Shown here in pieces: positions 1-11,200 of a stretch of DNA of 64,000 nucleotides. The stretch's first letter is position 1; each line of letters opens with the position of its first letter. The notes under the pieces are model-generated. The model did not search any database. It saw only the letters and a list, made by a program, of their open reading frames with translations, and was not told where the DNA came from. Position numbers and translations under genes: made by a program. Source of the DNA: Spirodela intermedia (lineage: Eukaryota; Streptophyta; Magnoliopsida; Alismatales; Araceae). The DNA is taken from contig LR746269.1 in NCBI GenBank assembly GCA_902729315.2, forward strand, positions 9,026,231-9,090,230, written 5' to 3'.

Positions 1-44
1 GATTATTCACATTCTCATGTATTGTTTTGATGTATTATGTCATA

Positions 45-430
45 TTATTTAACCAAATTATTATTAGGTTTTGTAGGTACTTCAATCAAGTCAAGAGGGA
101 CTTTTGGTGGAAAACAATAGACAATAGAAAATAAAGAGTAATTTGTAAACTGATTTATCATAGAATTATATGCAAGTTCTACTTGAGCTGAAACAAGATT
201 ATATTGTCTTAGTCTGTCTCCTAAAATATAACGGCTTAAATTACCAAGTGTCGTATTAATCACTTCTCTTCGATCATTAGTTTGTGGATGACTCATAGTA
301 CCAAAGTTTAGGCATGAGTCAAATATGTTCGAAACAATACATTAGAAATGAGACAGAAGTTTTGAGTCTCTATCAAATGTAATAATCTCAAGCACCCTAT
401 GCAAATAAAATATTTTCTTAAAAAATAAAT
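45..430 (-). mobile_element. Ty3/gypsy integrase fragment (left copy)
   Basis: Read on the minus strand, this encodes part of a plant Ty3/gypsy integrase. A 'DRDSK' block near 390-410 matches the core aspartate region. An 83-residue open stretch from 296 to 45 begins with S-H-P-Q-T-N-D, the degenerate form of the usual C-H-P-Q-T-D-G-Q-T-E block, and runs through A-Y-N-S and P-L-D-L motifs. Stops and frame breaks surround it, so it is a dead remnant. It is cut by the window edge; the same fragment at 27176-27561 continues into the integrase C-terminal part at 26766-26984. Confidence 0.75.
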
Positions 431-539
431 TTGTTATTTGAACGACATCATTAATCTTCTTAAAAAATATTTTTTTATTTCCTTAGGTCAATGAATTTTG
501 AATAAAATTTGAATTTTGAATGAAATTAAAATTCGGATG

Positions 540-692
540 AAATTTAAAAAACAATAAAAATAGAGATTGGGCCTAATTTCGCAATTAGCCAACTGCAATT
601 AAAGTGGATTTCAAGCTGCAACATTAATAGGCTTCTAGGTGCATCAATAGTAGGCTTCAGGCTTCTTCAGTAGTGGGCTTATTTTATCCAGC
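540..692. repeat. Dispersed repeat next to the gypsy fragment (left copy)
   Basis: This stretch is repeated in the same orientation, with many differences, at about 26640-26805, and almost exactly at 27671-27823 as part of the large duplication. It lies where the RPT3 pseudogene similarity stops (about 688), so it is probably 3'-end or LTR-derived retroelement sequence that truncated the pseudogene. The stretch from 430 to 540 is AT-rich and carries nothing I recognise. Confidence 0.5.
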
Positions 693-1790
693 CTAGAAAT
701 GTAGTTTTTAAGATCAACCTCATCTCCCAAGTTCATCTTCGCAATGCACACCTGAACATGGCAGCAAGAAACATCACATTTTAAGGGACAATTAAGCCCC
801 CTGCCCTCCAACAAATACGAGGACGAACTGGTAAGTCAGAATGAATAAATGCCCATCTCTCTCCCTCTCTATGCTGCCGCTGCCCCACCACCAACCATCG
901 TTCTCGATTGCTTACCTGAAAGATGAGCCACTTCTGTTCGATGTGGAAAGTTTTCAGTTGACTCTACCAGGACGTAGAAGAGCTGGGTCCAGCGTATCAG
1001 CTCAATTGGTTGCCATGACCACCTTCACGTTCATGATCTGTTCAAAAGCATCCATCTGAGAAAAACGAGAGAGCTTCACGTCGCCAATCAGTCCAAAATA
1101 TCACGTTTGAATTACCCAAAAGTGTATTAAAGGCATTAAGCCCAATCAAAGAATGTGTACGTGAGTCTCCGCTGAGTTATAACGGCTGGATTAGGAGATA
1201 AGTGGGAACGTGGGTTCCACAGATCGTAACTGTCTCTAGCGAACGTTACTCTCTCTCTCTCTCCTATAAATATGCTTCATGTGTTTGCCGAAACTTGGAG
1301 AGAATTTCTGTTGTGTTCTTGAAAATCCTAGTCTCGATTCTTCTTCTTCTCTCAAACGATCCTCGGGCAAGTTTTTGCTCTCAACATATGCGGCACCAAC
1401 AAGACGAAATTAGAAATATGATCCACCAGCGTGTTGGATCGCCTGTGAAGAGCCACCCGCGCCGTCTTCAGGAGTTCCCTATTGACGGTGCTCAGGATCC
1501 ACACGTACGGTTTGATCGCCTGGATGACCACACGATGGCGTTGTTTTGGTCGATCATCTCCAGGAAATTGCCAACAACGAGCGTTCACCGCAGCTTACTG
1601 CCTCAGGTTCTTCTGCTCGTTCTTGATGCACTCCTCCCACATCTCGACGAACTCCAGCTGGTGCCGCAGCACCTTGAGGTGCCCGTAGAGATCCTCCTCG
1701 GCAAGGGGGGAGGTGAAGCCCAGCCGGGGCTCACCAGACTGCTCGGACGCGGCCGATATCTCCGAACTACTGACGGACGGGACAAAGACG
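685..1790 (-). pseudogene. 26S proteasome regulatory ATPase RPT3 pseudogene (left copy)
   Basis: Four blocks read on the minus strand match RPT3, the base-ring AAA ATPase subunit of the 26S proteasome. About 1715-1590 gives the N-terminal coiled-coil segment (E-E-D-L-Y-G...N-E-Q-K-N-L). About 1575-1430 gives the OB-domain region (E-M-I-D-Q-N-N-A-I-V and L-S-T-V-N-R-E-L-L-K) with a frameshift. Block 1055-916 gives N-V-K-V-V-M-A-T-N and D-P-A-L-L-R-P-G-R with two in-frame stops. Block 751-688 gives A-K-M-N-L...D-E-V-D-L. Splice sites persist (acceptor at 1057-1056, donor at 915-914, acceptor at 753-752), so this copy arose from DNA, not from mRNA. The Walker A/B exons are missing between 1430 and 1055, and everything after 688 is lost. 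It cannot make a working subunit. Confidence 0.85.
1060..1415 (+). promoter_or_regulatory. TATA-bearing segment inside the RPT3 pseudogene
   Basis: This segment separates the N-terminal and C-terminal RPT3 blocks and has no RPT3 similarity. It has a (CT)n tract, then a plus-strand TATAAATA at about 1265-1272 followed by a leader-like stretch. It may be a solo LTR or an unrelated promoter that replaced the missing exons. I found no clear target duplication, so its nature stays open. A 295-residue plus-strand open frame from 1202 is mostly antisense to the pseudogene and is not called as a gene. Confidence 0.3.
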
Positions 1791-2126
1791 AAGACGAAGA
1801 CGAAGACGACGACGACTGGCTTCTTTCTTTCTGGCCCCCAGGAGAGAAGAAGGCGCCACTTTTTCAAATCGCGGGCTGGGCCCACCGTCTCGCTAACGGG
1901 CTGGCCCAGTTTCATTTCGGCGTCAAAATTGGCCCAATCCCACGGAAGAAGCCAGTTCCAGAAGAGCACGACGAATCGTCGAGGGACGCAATCTCGTTGA
2001 GCCATAACCTAGTCAACTCATCGGTCAACTCCAAATCGTTCTGCGTGGAGGGAGAGAGAGGGATCGATCATCATCATCTTATTACATAGAACATATATGA
2101 TCGGCAACGGTGGCGAGGTCAGGGGT

Positions 2127-5100
2127 TCACTGCTGGAGGGCGGCGCATCCGAGGACGGCGCCGCGAGAGCGGAAGAGCGGCCGGACGTCCCGCCACTGGA
2201 GGGGGGCGGCGGCGGGGTCGCAGTAGCGGGTGCAGGCGAACTTGACGATGTCGAAGACGCGGGCGTCCATGTCGTAGCGGATGGCCTTGCCGCCGACGAG
2301 ATAGAGCTTCCCCCGGAGCCCGGCGAACCCGCAGCCGGAGGGCTGGAGCTTGCGGCGGTGGTCCGGCAGGTCGAACAGCGGTGGGCCATCGAGGACCGAC
2401 CAGGCGCCGCCCGAGCCCTCGAGCGCGGCGAGGCCCCGCTCGAGGATGGCGTACAGGCGGCCGTCCAGCGCCGCCGCGGCGTTGCGGGGCAGCCTGTGGA
2501 GCTGCCAGGCCGCCGGCGCCGGCGCCCAACTGCCCCATGCGGGGTCAAAGATGAAATGTCGCGGCTCGCTGGCGCTCCGCCCGACGACGTGGAACCTGCC
2601 GTCGTGGGAGACGCTGAAGCAGCTCCGTAGCGGGGTCGGCATTGGCGGCAGGTCCTCCCACCTGTCCTCGAGGACATCGTAGGACTCGGCGGAGGCGAGC
2701 CCCTGGGAGCCCGGCGAGTCGCACCCGCCGGCGACGAGGACCCGCCCGCGCACGGCGGAGCAGGCGAAGTCGCACCGCGGGGTCCTCATCCCCGCGACCT
2801 CGCTCCACCGATTCCTGTACGGGTCGAAGCTCATCACCTCGCGCGTCGCCGCCGGGCGCCGGTAGGAGGAGCAGCCGCCGCCGCCGCCGTGCTCCTCCAG
2901 CGGGGGCCTCACGGGGTACCCGCCCAGCACCAGAAACCGCTCTCGCAGGGCGACGCAGGCGAACCCGCAGTGGGTGCTCCGGGGGTCGGTTCCCGGCGCC
3001 GGCGGCAGCGCGTGCCACCGGTCCGCGCCGGGGTCGTAGGCGCTCCAGCGCATGCCGGGCTTCTCGTCCGTCAGAACGAACAGCCAGTCGCCGCAGAGGC
3101 CCTCCCTGGCCTTGAGCCGCGAGTACTCCTCGCTCCTCAGCGCGTCCCTCCACCTCCTCGAGACGCATTCGAGGACCCCATGGTGCCCGTGGGATAGGGT
3201 GGCTAAGCACATCAGGGCGAGCTCGTCCGGCAGCCCGGGGATCAGACCTTCGCAGACGAGTTCTCTGCAGGGGAGGGAAGGAGGGAAGACAAACTCCAAT
3301 TCAGAGGGGAGATACGCAAGGAATACTAAGGTAGTTTTTTCTGTTATTTGCTCAGCTGCTGAGAAATGCAACAGTCAGAATCATCTGATTGTTAGAGACC
3401 TCCACTCGCAGCAACAAGTGATACGACATTACACAACTTAGTGAAGACGTTTACAGAGAAGCAGACAAGTTGGGATATAATTACTGTCCGACCTAAGGTC
3501 GTCAGGAAAGTGAAGATCACAAGCGCTAAGTAAGCGAAGAATGACAGAAACGAAACGAAACGAAACAAAACGAAACGAAATTTGGTGGTGTCACATAATA
3601 AGAACGCTTTCTTGTGGGTCGGGTATTCATATTTTTTAAATGTTTTAAAAAATAAATTCGTGATATGTGTCCGCGATGATGATTCAATAAAAATGTATGA
3701 AAACATGGCAGTTTATGGCCCAAAATTACCATGAGCTCAACCCTGGGAAACACATAGTCAGTTTGATAAACAGCTGGGCTCGTAGCCAGTTCTGGCAGTT
3801 GAATCAGTGATGGATGGCTACGGGGTCATGGAAGAGAATGTAAGCATGCTGTTTAAACTTAGAATAGGTGGGAGTAAACACAATACGCAGATAGGAATCA
3901 CTTGTGGCGAGGAGCTTAGATTTTAAGACGACCAGAGGATCGCACACATCGAGTAAGCTTGAATTTGATGCAAATTTTCGAAAAAAATGGTACTGAAGTC
4001 ATGAGTATTGAAGTTTTTAGATTCCCGGATGGCTCAAGGCAAAAGCACTATCTTTTCAAAATCAGACCCTCATCACATTGAGGAAAATGTCAGCCTCAAG
4101 ATCTTCCCAACTCAACTTCCTGAAATGTCGTTGGACTTCCAAGCCTGAAAACGATTTCAATTCAAATGCTAAGGTTATCGTCAAAGTAGGTGGAAATCAT
4201 GCCAAATTCGTATCCCTTTATGCTCACCTATTTATAACTATAGAGAGAGGAGGGCAGTGTTTGCCACAAGTTCTATTATTGGGTCAAATTCTAAATGCCT
4301 CACTAACACACTAACAGGTGAGCGGACCCTGTTGGGTTCATATTCTATTAGACTCTCTATGATTCCCTCTAAAGGAAACAAACAAACAGCCAGAAAAAAA
4401 TGATTTTCTGCCTGAGAGGACAGACAACTCTACTGGCGAGAGGATGTTTGATGAGAAACAAAATTTCTAGATGCATTCAACTCCATCCGATTGCAGACCT
4501 CGACTCAGAACCACCAATAGAAATCAAAGTTGAATAAAAACTGAAATGGAGATTTAGTACAATCAGTAACTAATAATATGCCAAACAAAATCGACGAAGA
4601 TACCGTAAAACACAATCAGAAGATAGCTTCATCTTATGCATGCAAGTGAAGATAGCTTCGCACATTTAATTAACTTCAGCTGACAAATTTTTTTACAGTG
4701 AACCAGAAAAACAAACAATTTGTCCCAGTTTAAAAACCTTCACTTAGACATCTCCGGGAAAGTGAAGATCACAAAAGCTAAAAAAACGCAGGTAAAACTA
4801 AAGAACACACTGACAATTCTTAATTAAAATTATATCGTGTTTGGCCTCTTTTTTTTCAAAAGTAAAAAAATAAGCCTTGAAATGCATACACGATTATAAA
4901 CCAGGAAGCACGTTTCTCAGAACAATGTCTACTCCATACTCATGTAAAGCTAGGCGATACAGGACTAATCCAATACCTAACCGAGTTCATTCACAATTCC
5001 AGCACCTGAATTATACAATGTTTTTTTTCAATTGGTCCTTTCCTGACAGTTGAGGGTAGCACTGATGACTAAGGAGACGAATACTCGAAGCATGTTTTCC

Positions 5101-6215
5101 ACAGATGATGTAACGTAAAACAGCGAAATTAAAAATGGGAAGGAAGAAAAATGATATATATGAAAGCAAACACTTGGGATTCCGAGCTTAGCTTCTAAAA
5201 AGGGCCATAAAATCATGCTCGCGAAGAAAGTTTATGCTTAGTGCAAATATTGGAAAAACTAATTTATTAAATGGTCACGAGATCCATAAAGTAACGAGTT
5301 TTGTACCTATTAGGATCCATAAGGACAGTGAGACAAAAGGATTACTTTTCAAACTCTTAGTCCAATCGGGATGACGGAAATTTTATCCCTAAAATCTATC
5401 TTCTTATATAATCCCTGGATCTCTCTAACCTCGAAACTGAAAAGAATTGAAACGTCTATGCTGAAATTGTGTTTCTAAATTGTCGAGGTTTGAACTTAAT
5501 AAATCTTCATTCAGCAACGACCACTCGTCAATTGTAGGGCCACGGTGTTCCTGAGGTGAGTAAAGTCTCCATTAAATGAAAACTTTCAACTTCTCTCTCA
5601 TATTCCACCAATGACATGGATCTACATTTCTTCTCTGTAGTTCCTTAGATTGAAAGAAACATATGAAAAGAGTGCTATCCATTCAAAAGACTTCTCCAAC
5701 AATATGGACCTCGAGTATTAACCAGAGAATAAAAAACCAGTAGAAAGAAGTTATAGAGGCTCTCTGTCGCCGCCTAGGTCATCTCGACTCTATTCCACGC
5801 ATAAAAAAACCATTGGTCACATTACGTCACATAATTTTACTTCTAATCAGGTCTCCTTTGTGAATCCGGCGTTCAAGTTTTCTTTCGGTCAGTTGACCTT
5901 TTCCCCGAGGTGTACCGTCCATTTCACATATCAGGATCCTAGTGTCAAAAACGGTGCACAAGAATGAAACAGGAAAATAGAAAAGTGTTTACAGCCTAAC
6001 GATCACAATCGGTGAGGAACAGGACAGCGAAAAATATCCATCCAACCGTCCAGCAATCCTGAAGCAAGCGAACAAGAGTGCGTCTGCACCGCTAATTCCG
6101 AACCAGGGAATCCTCGACCGCCCCGCGGCATCGACAGCAACAACACGCAGGCGAAATCAGTGCGCAGGCATCGTAGTGAACCGAAGAAGGTTTGAGAAAC
6201 GAGTACTTACCCCAT
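2127..6215 (-). CDS. F-box/kelch-repeat protein, At1g16250-like (left copy)
   Basis: Predicted substrate-receptor subunit of an SCF ubiquitin ligase. The F-box recruits SKP1 and the kelch propeller binds the target. Coding exons on the minus strand are 6215-6211 (five bases, ATG GG) and 3264-2127, giving 380 residues. The exon 1 donor (GT at 6210-6209) and the exon 2 acceptor (AG at 3266-3265 after a strong pyrimidine tract) join in phase. The long open frame extends further upstream to 3371, but that part is intron. Residues about 8-50 form the F-box (L-I-P-G-L-P-D-E-L...V-S-R-R-W-R-D); kelch motifs follow to the end, with repeated F-D-P/Y-D and G-G signatures. Layout and wording match the family of Arabidopsis At1g16250. 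It lies about 450 bp downstream of the PHYA fragment on the same strand. The right copy (29258-33346) encodes the same protein. Confidence 0.85.
3265..6210 (-). other. 2.9-kb first intron of the F-box/kelch gene (left copy)
   Basis: No credible coding sequence lies here; the short open frames lack family features. It contains a small (ACGAA)n-like tract at about 3546-3581 on the plus strand and AT-rich stretches. Most of the single-base differences between the two large copies that I noticed fall in this intron (about 3890-6090). Confidence 0.6.
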
Positions 6216-6354
6216 CTCGACCAGTCGTCCCTCCGCCACCGCTCGACCGCCCCGACGCTCTTCCCTCCCCCCTCCCCGGCCTCTTCCTCTTATTTGCTCC
6301 ACAAAGCGAAGCCGTTGCTCGTTCGCACGTTGTTCCTCCCAAGCACGTTCATCG

Positions 6355-6424
6355 CACGTGCGATAATGAGAGGGCGGGATGGTTAGGTACGCACGTGACG
6401 CCTGGGCTCCAACGTCCGCACGTG
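6355..6424 (-). promoter_or_regulatory. Three G-boxes upstream of the F-box gene (left copy)
   Basis: Perfect CACGTG palindromes lie at 6355-6360, 6392-6397 and 6419-6424, about 140-210 bp upstream of the predicted start codon. G-boxes are the classic target of light-signalling bHLH (PIF) and bZIP (HY5) factors. All three are preserved in the right copy at 33486-33491, 33523-33528 and 33550-33555. Confidence 0.6.
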
Positions 6425-6602
6425 TCGGTGCCAGACAGGCCGCAGCCGACTCAGGTCGCGCTATTTTACGCTTATTATTAATAACAATTATTGTTTATCC
6501 CACAGCGGCAGTAAATATCTGGGAATAAAATTACGCCCATAAATGCATTCTTTTTTCGTATTTACAGTCCGTAAACTCTTCTCACCACACCGTTCAAATT
6601 AG

Positions 6603-6605
<3 letters not shown>

Positions 6606-6654
<49 letters not shown>
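6606..6654. repeat. (GA)n microsatellite, left copy
   Basis: Pure GA dinucleotide run of 49 bases just 3' of the PHYA stop codon on the minus strand, where it reads as CT in the 3' UTR. The matching run in the right copy (33737-33819) is 83 bases with one GC interruption, which accounts for the 34-bp change in offset. Confidence 0.95.
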
Positions 6655-6655
<1 letters not shown>

Positions 6656-6662
6656 CTCTTCT

Positions 6663-7741
6663 CTATTCGGGAGGGTGAATGAGGTTCTGGTTCTTCTGCG
6701 CGGACGCGAGCTCAGCAGAGAGGATGATGGAGGATCCCGCCGCCTCCCTCAAATAGCGGACGTCTCCGTTCATGTGCCTGAGGAGATTCCGGCAGACGAG
6801 CAGGCTGACGCCGTCGTCGGAGGCCTCATCCGCGTCCCCGAACATTTGCGCGAGGAGCTCCTCGGGGACGCCATTGCCGTGGTGCGTGATCCTGCAACCA
6901 GACAGCGGCGGCGTTCTCAGATTCATTCATTCATTCATTCATTCCAGGCGAGATCGCGACGCGATGGACGGACTCGCCGGCCACTACTGACTCCATTCGG
7001 ACCCTACCTGAGCTCTATTCGGACGGCGTGCAGGCTCTTCCCGAGCCGGTCCTTGGTCAAGCTCGCAGCGACCTCGAGCTGGCCGCCGCTTCGGGAGAAC
7101 TTCACTGAAACCAGTAGGAAGTCCGCGATGATTTGCTGGAGCCTCAGCCGATCCCCGTAGAGGATCTCCGACAGGGACTCCCCGGTGAGGTCGTAGGCGA
7201 TCTCCACGCCCTTGGCCTTGCTTGCGATCATCACCTGGCTCACCGCAGCGGCCAGGACCTCCCTCAGAGAGAACTCCACCATCTCCAGATCCAGGCAGCT
7301 GCGGCGTTCGATCGGGGGTCAGAGGATGAATTTGGCAGAGGAGGATGGAATTTGGTGGCCGAACCTGTCCGTGATGCTATCGAGGTCGATGTCGCCGAGG
7401 ATTTTGTCCAGCTGGAGCTGGCAGCTCGCCGCGGTGGCGAGGATCTGCCTCTGCTCGTCGGAGAGAGGGGTCCGCTGGAGCATTTCCCTGGAGAAGTCAA
7501 TGCCGGAGAGGGGGCTCCTGATCTCGTGGCGGATGTAGGTCAGGGCCTTGAGGCTCTTTGCCGTGGTCTGCTCCGACAGCCGCGGCGCGTGGAGCACCTG
7601 CTGCAGGAAGCAGAAGACGCTGGTGAGGCCTGGGCATCCGCCTTCTTGTTGATGGAGAGCAGGCAGTTCACGTGCTTCCCCCGTGACTGAGGAACCCCAA
7701 GGGCACCTTCCTAGTCTCTTGGCCGGCCATGGCATTGTTGA
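6663..7741 (-). pseudogene. Chimeric phytochrome A 3' fragment
   Basis: Contains PHYA exon 4 (6891-6663), exon 3 (7298-7008) and the 3' part of exon 2 (7365 up to about 7741). Up to 7583 it is nearly identical to the functional gene at 33828-34748. From 7584 to about 7741 it still aligns with PHYA exon 2 but with many substitutions, a 21-bp deletion and a 4-bp deletion that shift the frame. Beyond 7741 the homology stops at a retroelement. There is no chromophore domain, promoter or start codon, so it cannot encode a photoreceptor; at most it keeps the histidine-kinase-related tail. The switch from near-identical to diverged sequence within one exon marks a recombination joint. Confidence 0.9.
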
Positions 7742-8235
7742 GACATGCGAGGAGCCTCTCCTGTGTGGGCTGACACCACCAAGTGATTTCTCTTAGTTTG
7801 AAACCGTCACCTTCGAGATGTGTGAGCTTGCCTATAGGTAGATAGAGATGCCGCCTTTTAAGAGACGGTTATCTTTTTCTATTTTCTATAAATAGGACAT
7901 GTATTTTTCTTTTTTAGTACCACGACAAGTTTTCTCTTTTCTCTCTTGATTATATTCTCTCTTTTCATTAACTCTATTATTCTTTTTTAGTCTCTTCTCT
8001 CTCTTCTATTATAGGTGAAGTTTTTATAGAAGAAGATAAGAGTCAATTGATGGCTCTCCAGTGTGTGGGTCATCTTGAAGGCATTGAGACATGGATTAGA
8101 AGTATTTGGTAAAAGTCGTTTCCATCTGAATTCTTGATAATTTATTGATTTCTCTTCTATTTGTTTTCATCAATATCTAGAAATTGTGTTTTTGTTATTT
8201 TATTGTGACCTTATGCTTACATATTTATTCTTACA
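7736..8235 (+). mobile_element. Probable 5' LTR of a Ty1/copia element
   Basis: A 500-bp segment that begins TGTTGAGAC and ends TTACA, with a TATAAATA-type promoter near 7888 and CT-rich leader sequence. It is followed directly by a primer-binding-site-like sequence (8238-8254, TGGTATTAGAGTATTGG), which differs at a few positions from the initiator-Met tRNA complement used by plant copia elements. Its left end lies where PHYA pseudogene homology stops. I did not find a matching 3' LTR. Confidence 0.6.
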
Positions 8236-11200
8236 AGTGGTATTAGAGTATTGGATTGATTATTTCTAGATTTACTATAACTTCTAAGGTAGATACTAAT
8301 AACCAAAAATTAGATAAGTCTTCTAACTTTAATCTTTAGAAATATTGTGTGTATGATACATTATTACAAACTGACTTATATAAGACTTTTGGATAGACCA
8401 ATACTAGACAAGATTAATGTTGATAAATGAGAGATAATAAAGAAGAAGTTTAGAGGATTTATTCATACATCTCTATTTGATTGGGCTTTTTAATAGGTCA
8501 TGGATGAATATAATTCAAATAAATTTTGAAAGAAGTTGGAGAAACGATGTGTACTAAAGTCGATGATGAGTAAATAGACATTAAAAAAAGGTATTTAGAT
8601 TACGCATGTCAGATAGAGATGTCTAATAAAATATTCGTTCTTGAAGATGTTATTGACTCATTGATGGAGTATTATCATTAAAAAAAGATGTTGGCGAGGC
8701 TCGTGGTTGATAAACTTAATTTAGAGGTTAAATATGTGGTTGTGATGTAATTAGGTTCATACAAATAATATTTATAAAACCTCACTCTTCTGTTTAAGAT
8801 AAATAAGGGTTGATCTTCAAGGAGTGTGGGTAATGAAAGTAAAAATTTTATTTATTTTATGATATATATAAATATATTTGAGATTATGAAGAGTGAAATT
8901 AAATTTAAAAGGGTGATGACAAGAGAAATGAAAAGTATGATAAAGGGGAGAGAATGAATCTAATGTAATGAAATGATAGAATAAATGATAAAACTAGTTT
9001 GAACTAAGAGTTAATCTATCTATAGAGAAGATTACAATGACATCTCAAATTTAGATTTTACACAAACCTCGTTGTGTGCTAGTATTAGGTTGAGTGATGC
9101 TTGATCTATTATGATCTTGATGTGTTCTAGGTAATCTTTTCTCCACGATGATCTTATGCATAAGAATATTGTTGACAAAGTTTTGATTTTCCTCCTATTT
9201 TTTTAGACTAGTCATTACTAGAGAGAGTCAAAAAGCATCCATCAAGAGGGAGGTGAGATGTCTTAATCTTTTCAAAAATTAGCCCTCTCCAAAAGACAAT
9301 TATGATTAATGACTGACTCTCTTGGTAGATAGTCTAGATTCTTCCATGAAGGAGGTGTTCTAATCCTTCTCTTAATTTCATCTTAAGATGTCCTAAGATG
9401 GACGACCTAGATCTCATCTCTTGATAATCTTTTTAGGTCTAAATGAGCTAAATTAGTGTGACATTCTCTCTTGGGCCCATAAACATATTAGGCCAGCCCT
9501 CTCCATAAGACTTGGACTTTTCTTTGGGATGAAGACTTAGGCTTCTTTTATTACTTCTAACTCATAATAAAAGTTCACTGAAGTTCTAGTAATAAAATAG
9601 TTATCAAGAAAATGTGAAAGAATCACTACTTGACTTTATAAAAGTCAAGTGGGGTTAGTCTCATATTATAAATAAAATAATATATATTAAAATGTAAATA
9701 TTAAAATATTATAAATATCATAATGAGTTGATAATATATATAAATATATTCTCTACTCGTTAATTAACATCTATATATAAGATAGTAATATATAGATGTA
9801 ATAACTAATTTATATGTAACATCAATGGTGTATTAACATCAATGGTGAAGATTTATATGTAAAGGGTGAAAGAGAATGTGGAAGGCAAAAGAAAAAGAGA
9901 TCATCATGAGACAAGAAGAGTCAGTCCAAGTCACAAGCAAATTGATTGAAAAACTAAACTTGTCACAAATATCATGAGAAAGGACACTTACGAAGGAATT
10001 ATCTGAAGAATCGGAGTGATAAAACAGTAGGAGGTAAATCTAATTTAGCTAATGTTGCAAAAATTGAGGACAAAGAAGATGATGAAGTCTATTATGATTT
10101 TGTTGCAATCAAGGAGTTGTCAAATACATAGATTCTTAATACTAATTGTTCATCATTTGTGTCTTAATGCTGACTAGTTTGACTCGTACAAGAGTGCAAC
10201 ATGAGTTATTTTTATAATAAATAATGCAACTTTTGAAGTTGTTTGTATTAGTTTGGTAAAGGTTCAGATATTTGACGAAATGGTCAATCCGAAAGTTTGA
10301 AAAATATTTATCATGTTTCAACATTACATTAGAACTTTACTTCACTTGGAGTATTGAAAATAAATGAATGCTGCTTCAAATGCGATAATAAGATTCTCAA
10401 GATTATCAAGAGATCATTTGTTATGATAAAAGAAAGACATCAACAAACAAATATTTATAAACTTGAGGGGTGTACTATTGTAGGTGGAGCTTGTGTTGTA
10501 ATACATGATGATTTCATGATTAATGACACTCTTTTATGATACTTGTGATTAAGTCATATGAATGAATAGGTATGCATAAGTTACATACATGAGGATTGCT
10601 ACCTGGTGTGAAAACTTGTAAATTAGATCTTTACAAGTATTATATCATGAAAAAATAGTACAAAATGACATTTAAGGCAGCAAAATATGATATAGATGAT
10701 GTGTTAGATTATATTTATTCAATGTGTGTGGTTTGATTAATGTGATGTCGATGAGTGGTGCTTATTATTTTATAACTGTTGTTGATGATTTTTTTAAGAA
10801 AATCTAAGTATTCTTCTTGAAGCATAAGTCAGAAGTGTTTGCGAAGTTCAAAACTTAGTGTGTGAAGGTGGAGAATCAAACGGAGAAGAATATCAAAGTC
10901 TTGTGATTGACAATAGTATAAAATTTAATAATTCTAAATTTGATTAATATTGAGATGAGCATAGTATTTAATGTTATTATACAATGAAGAAGACTCTATA
11001 GTAGAACAGTGTTGTTGAGTGGATGAATTGCACAATCGCTAAGAGATCACAGTGTTTATGACTAAGAACTAACTTGTCCAAGGAGTTTTAGCGGAAGTTG
11101 TGAGTATAATAACTTATTTAGTTAAAATCCTACTATTTTTGGGAAGGTTGTTGAAGAGGTATGGATTGAAAATCCTATTAACTATTCAATTTTTTTTTTA

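Noticed and set aside
1202-2089. 295-residue plus-strand open frame (and its twin at 28333-29220)
   Set aside because: It is antisense to the RPT3 pseudogene blocks and includes an acidic run from a simple repeat; no family features. The RPT3 matches on the other strand explain the conserved sequence.
2127-3371. 414-residue F-box protein starting at 3371
   Set aside because: The first 36 residues span a pyrimidine tract ending in CTGCAG, a typical acceptor; a five-base first exon at 6215-6211 gives a phase-perfect start.
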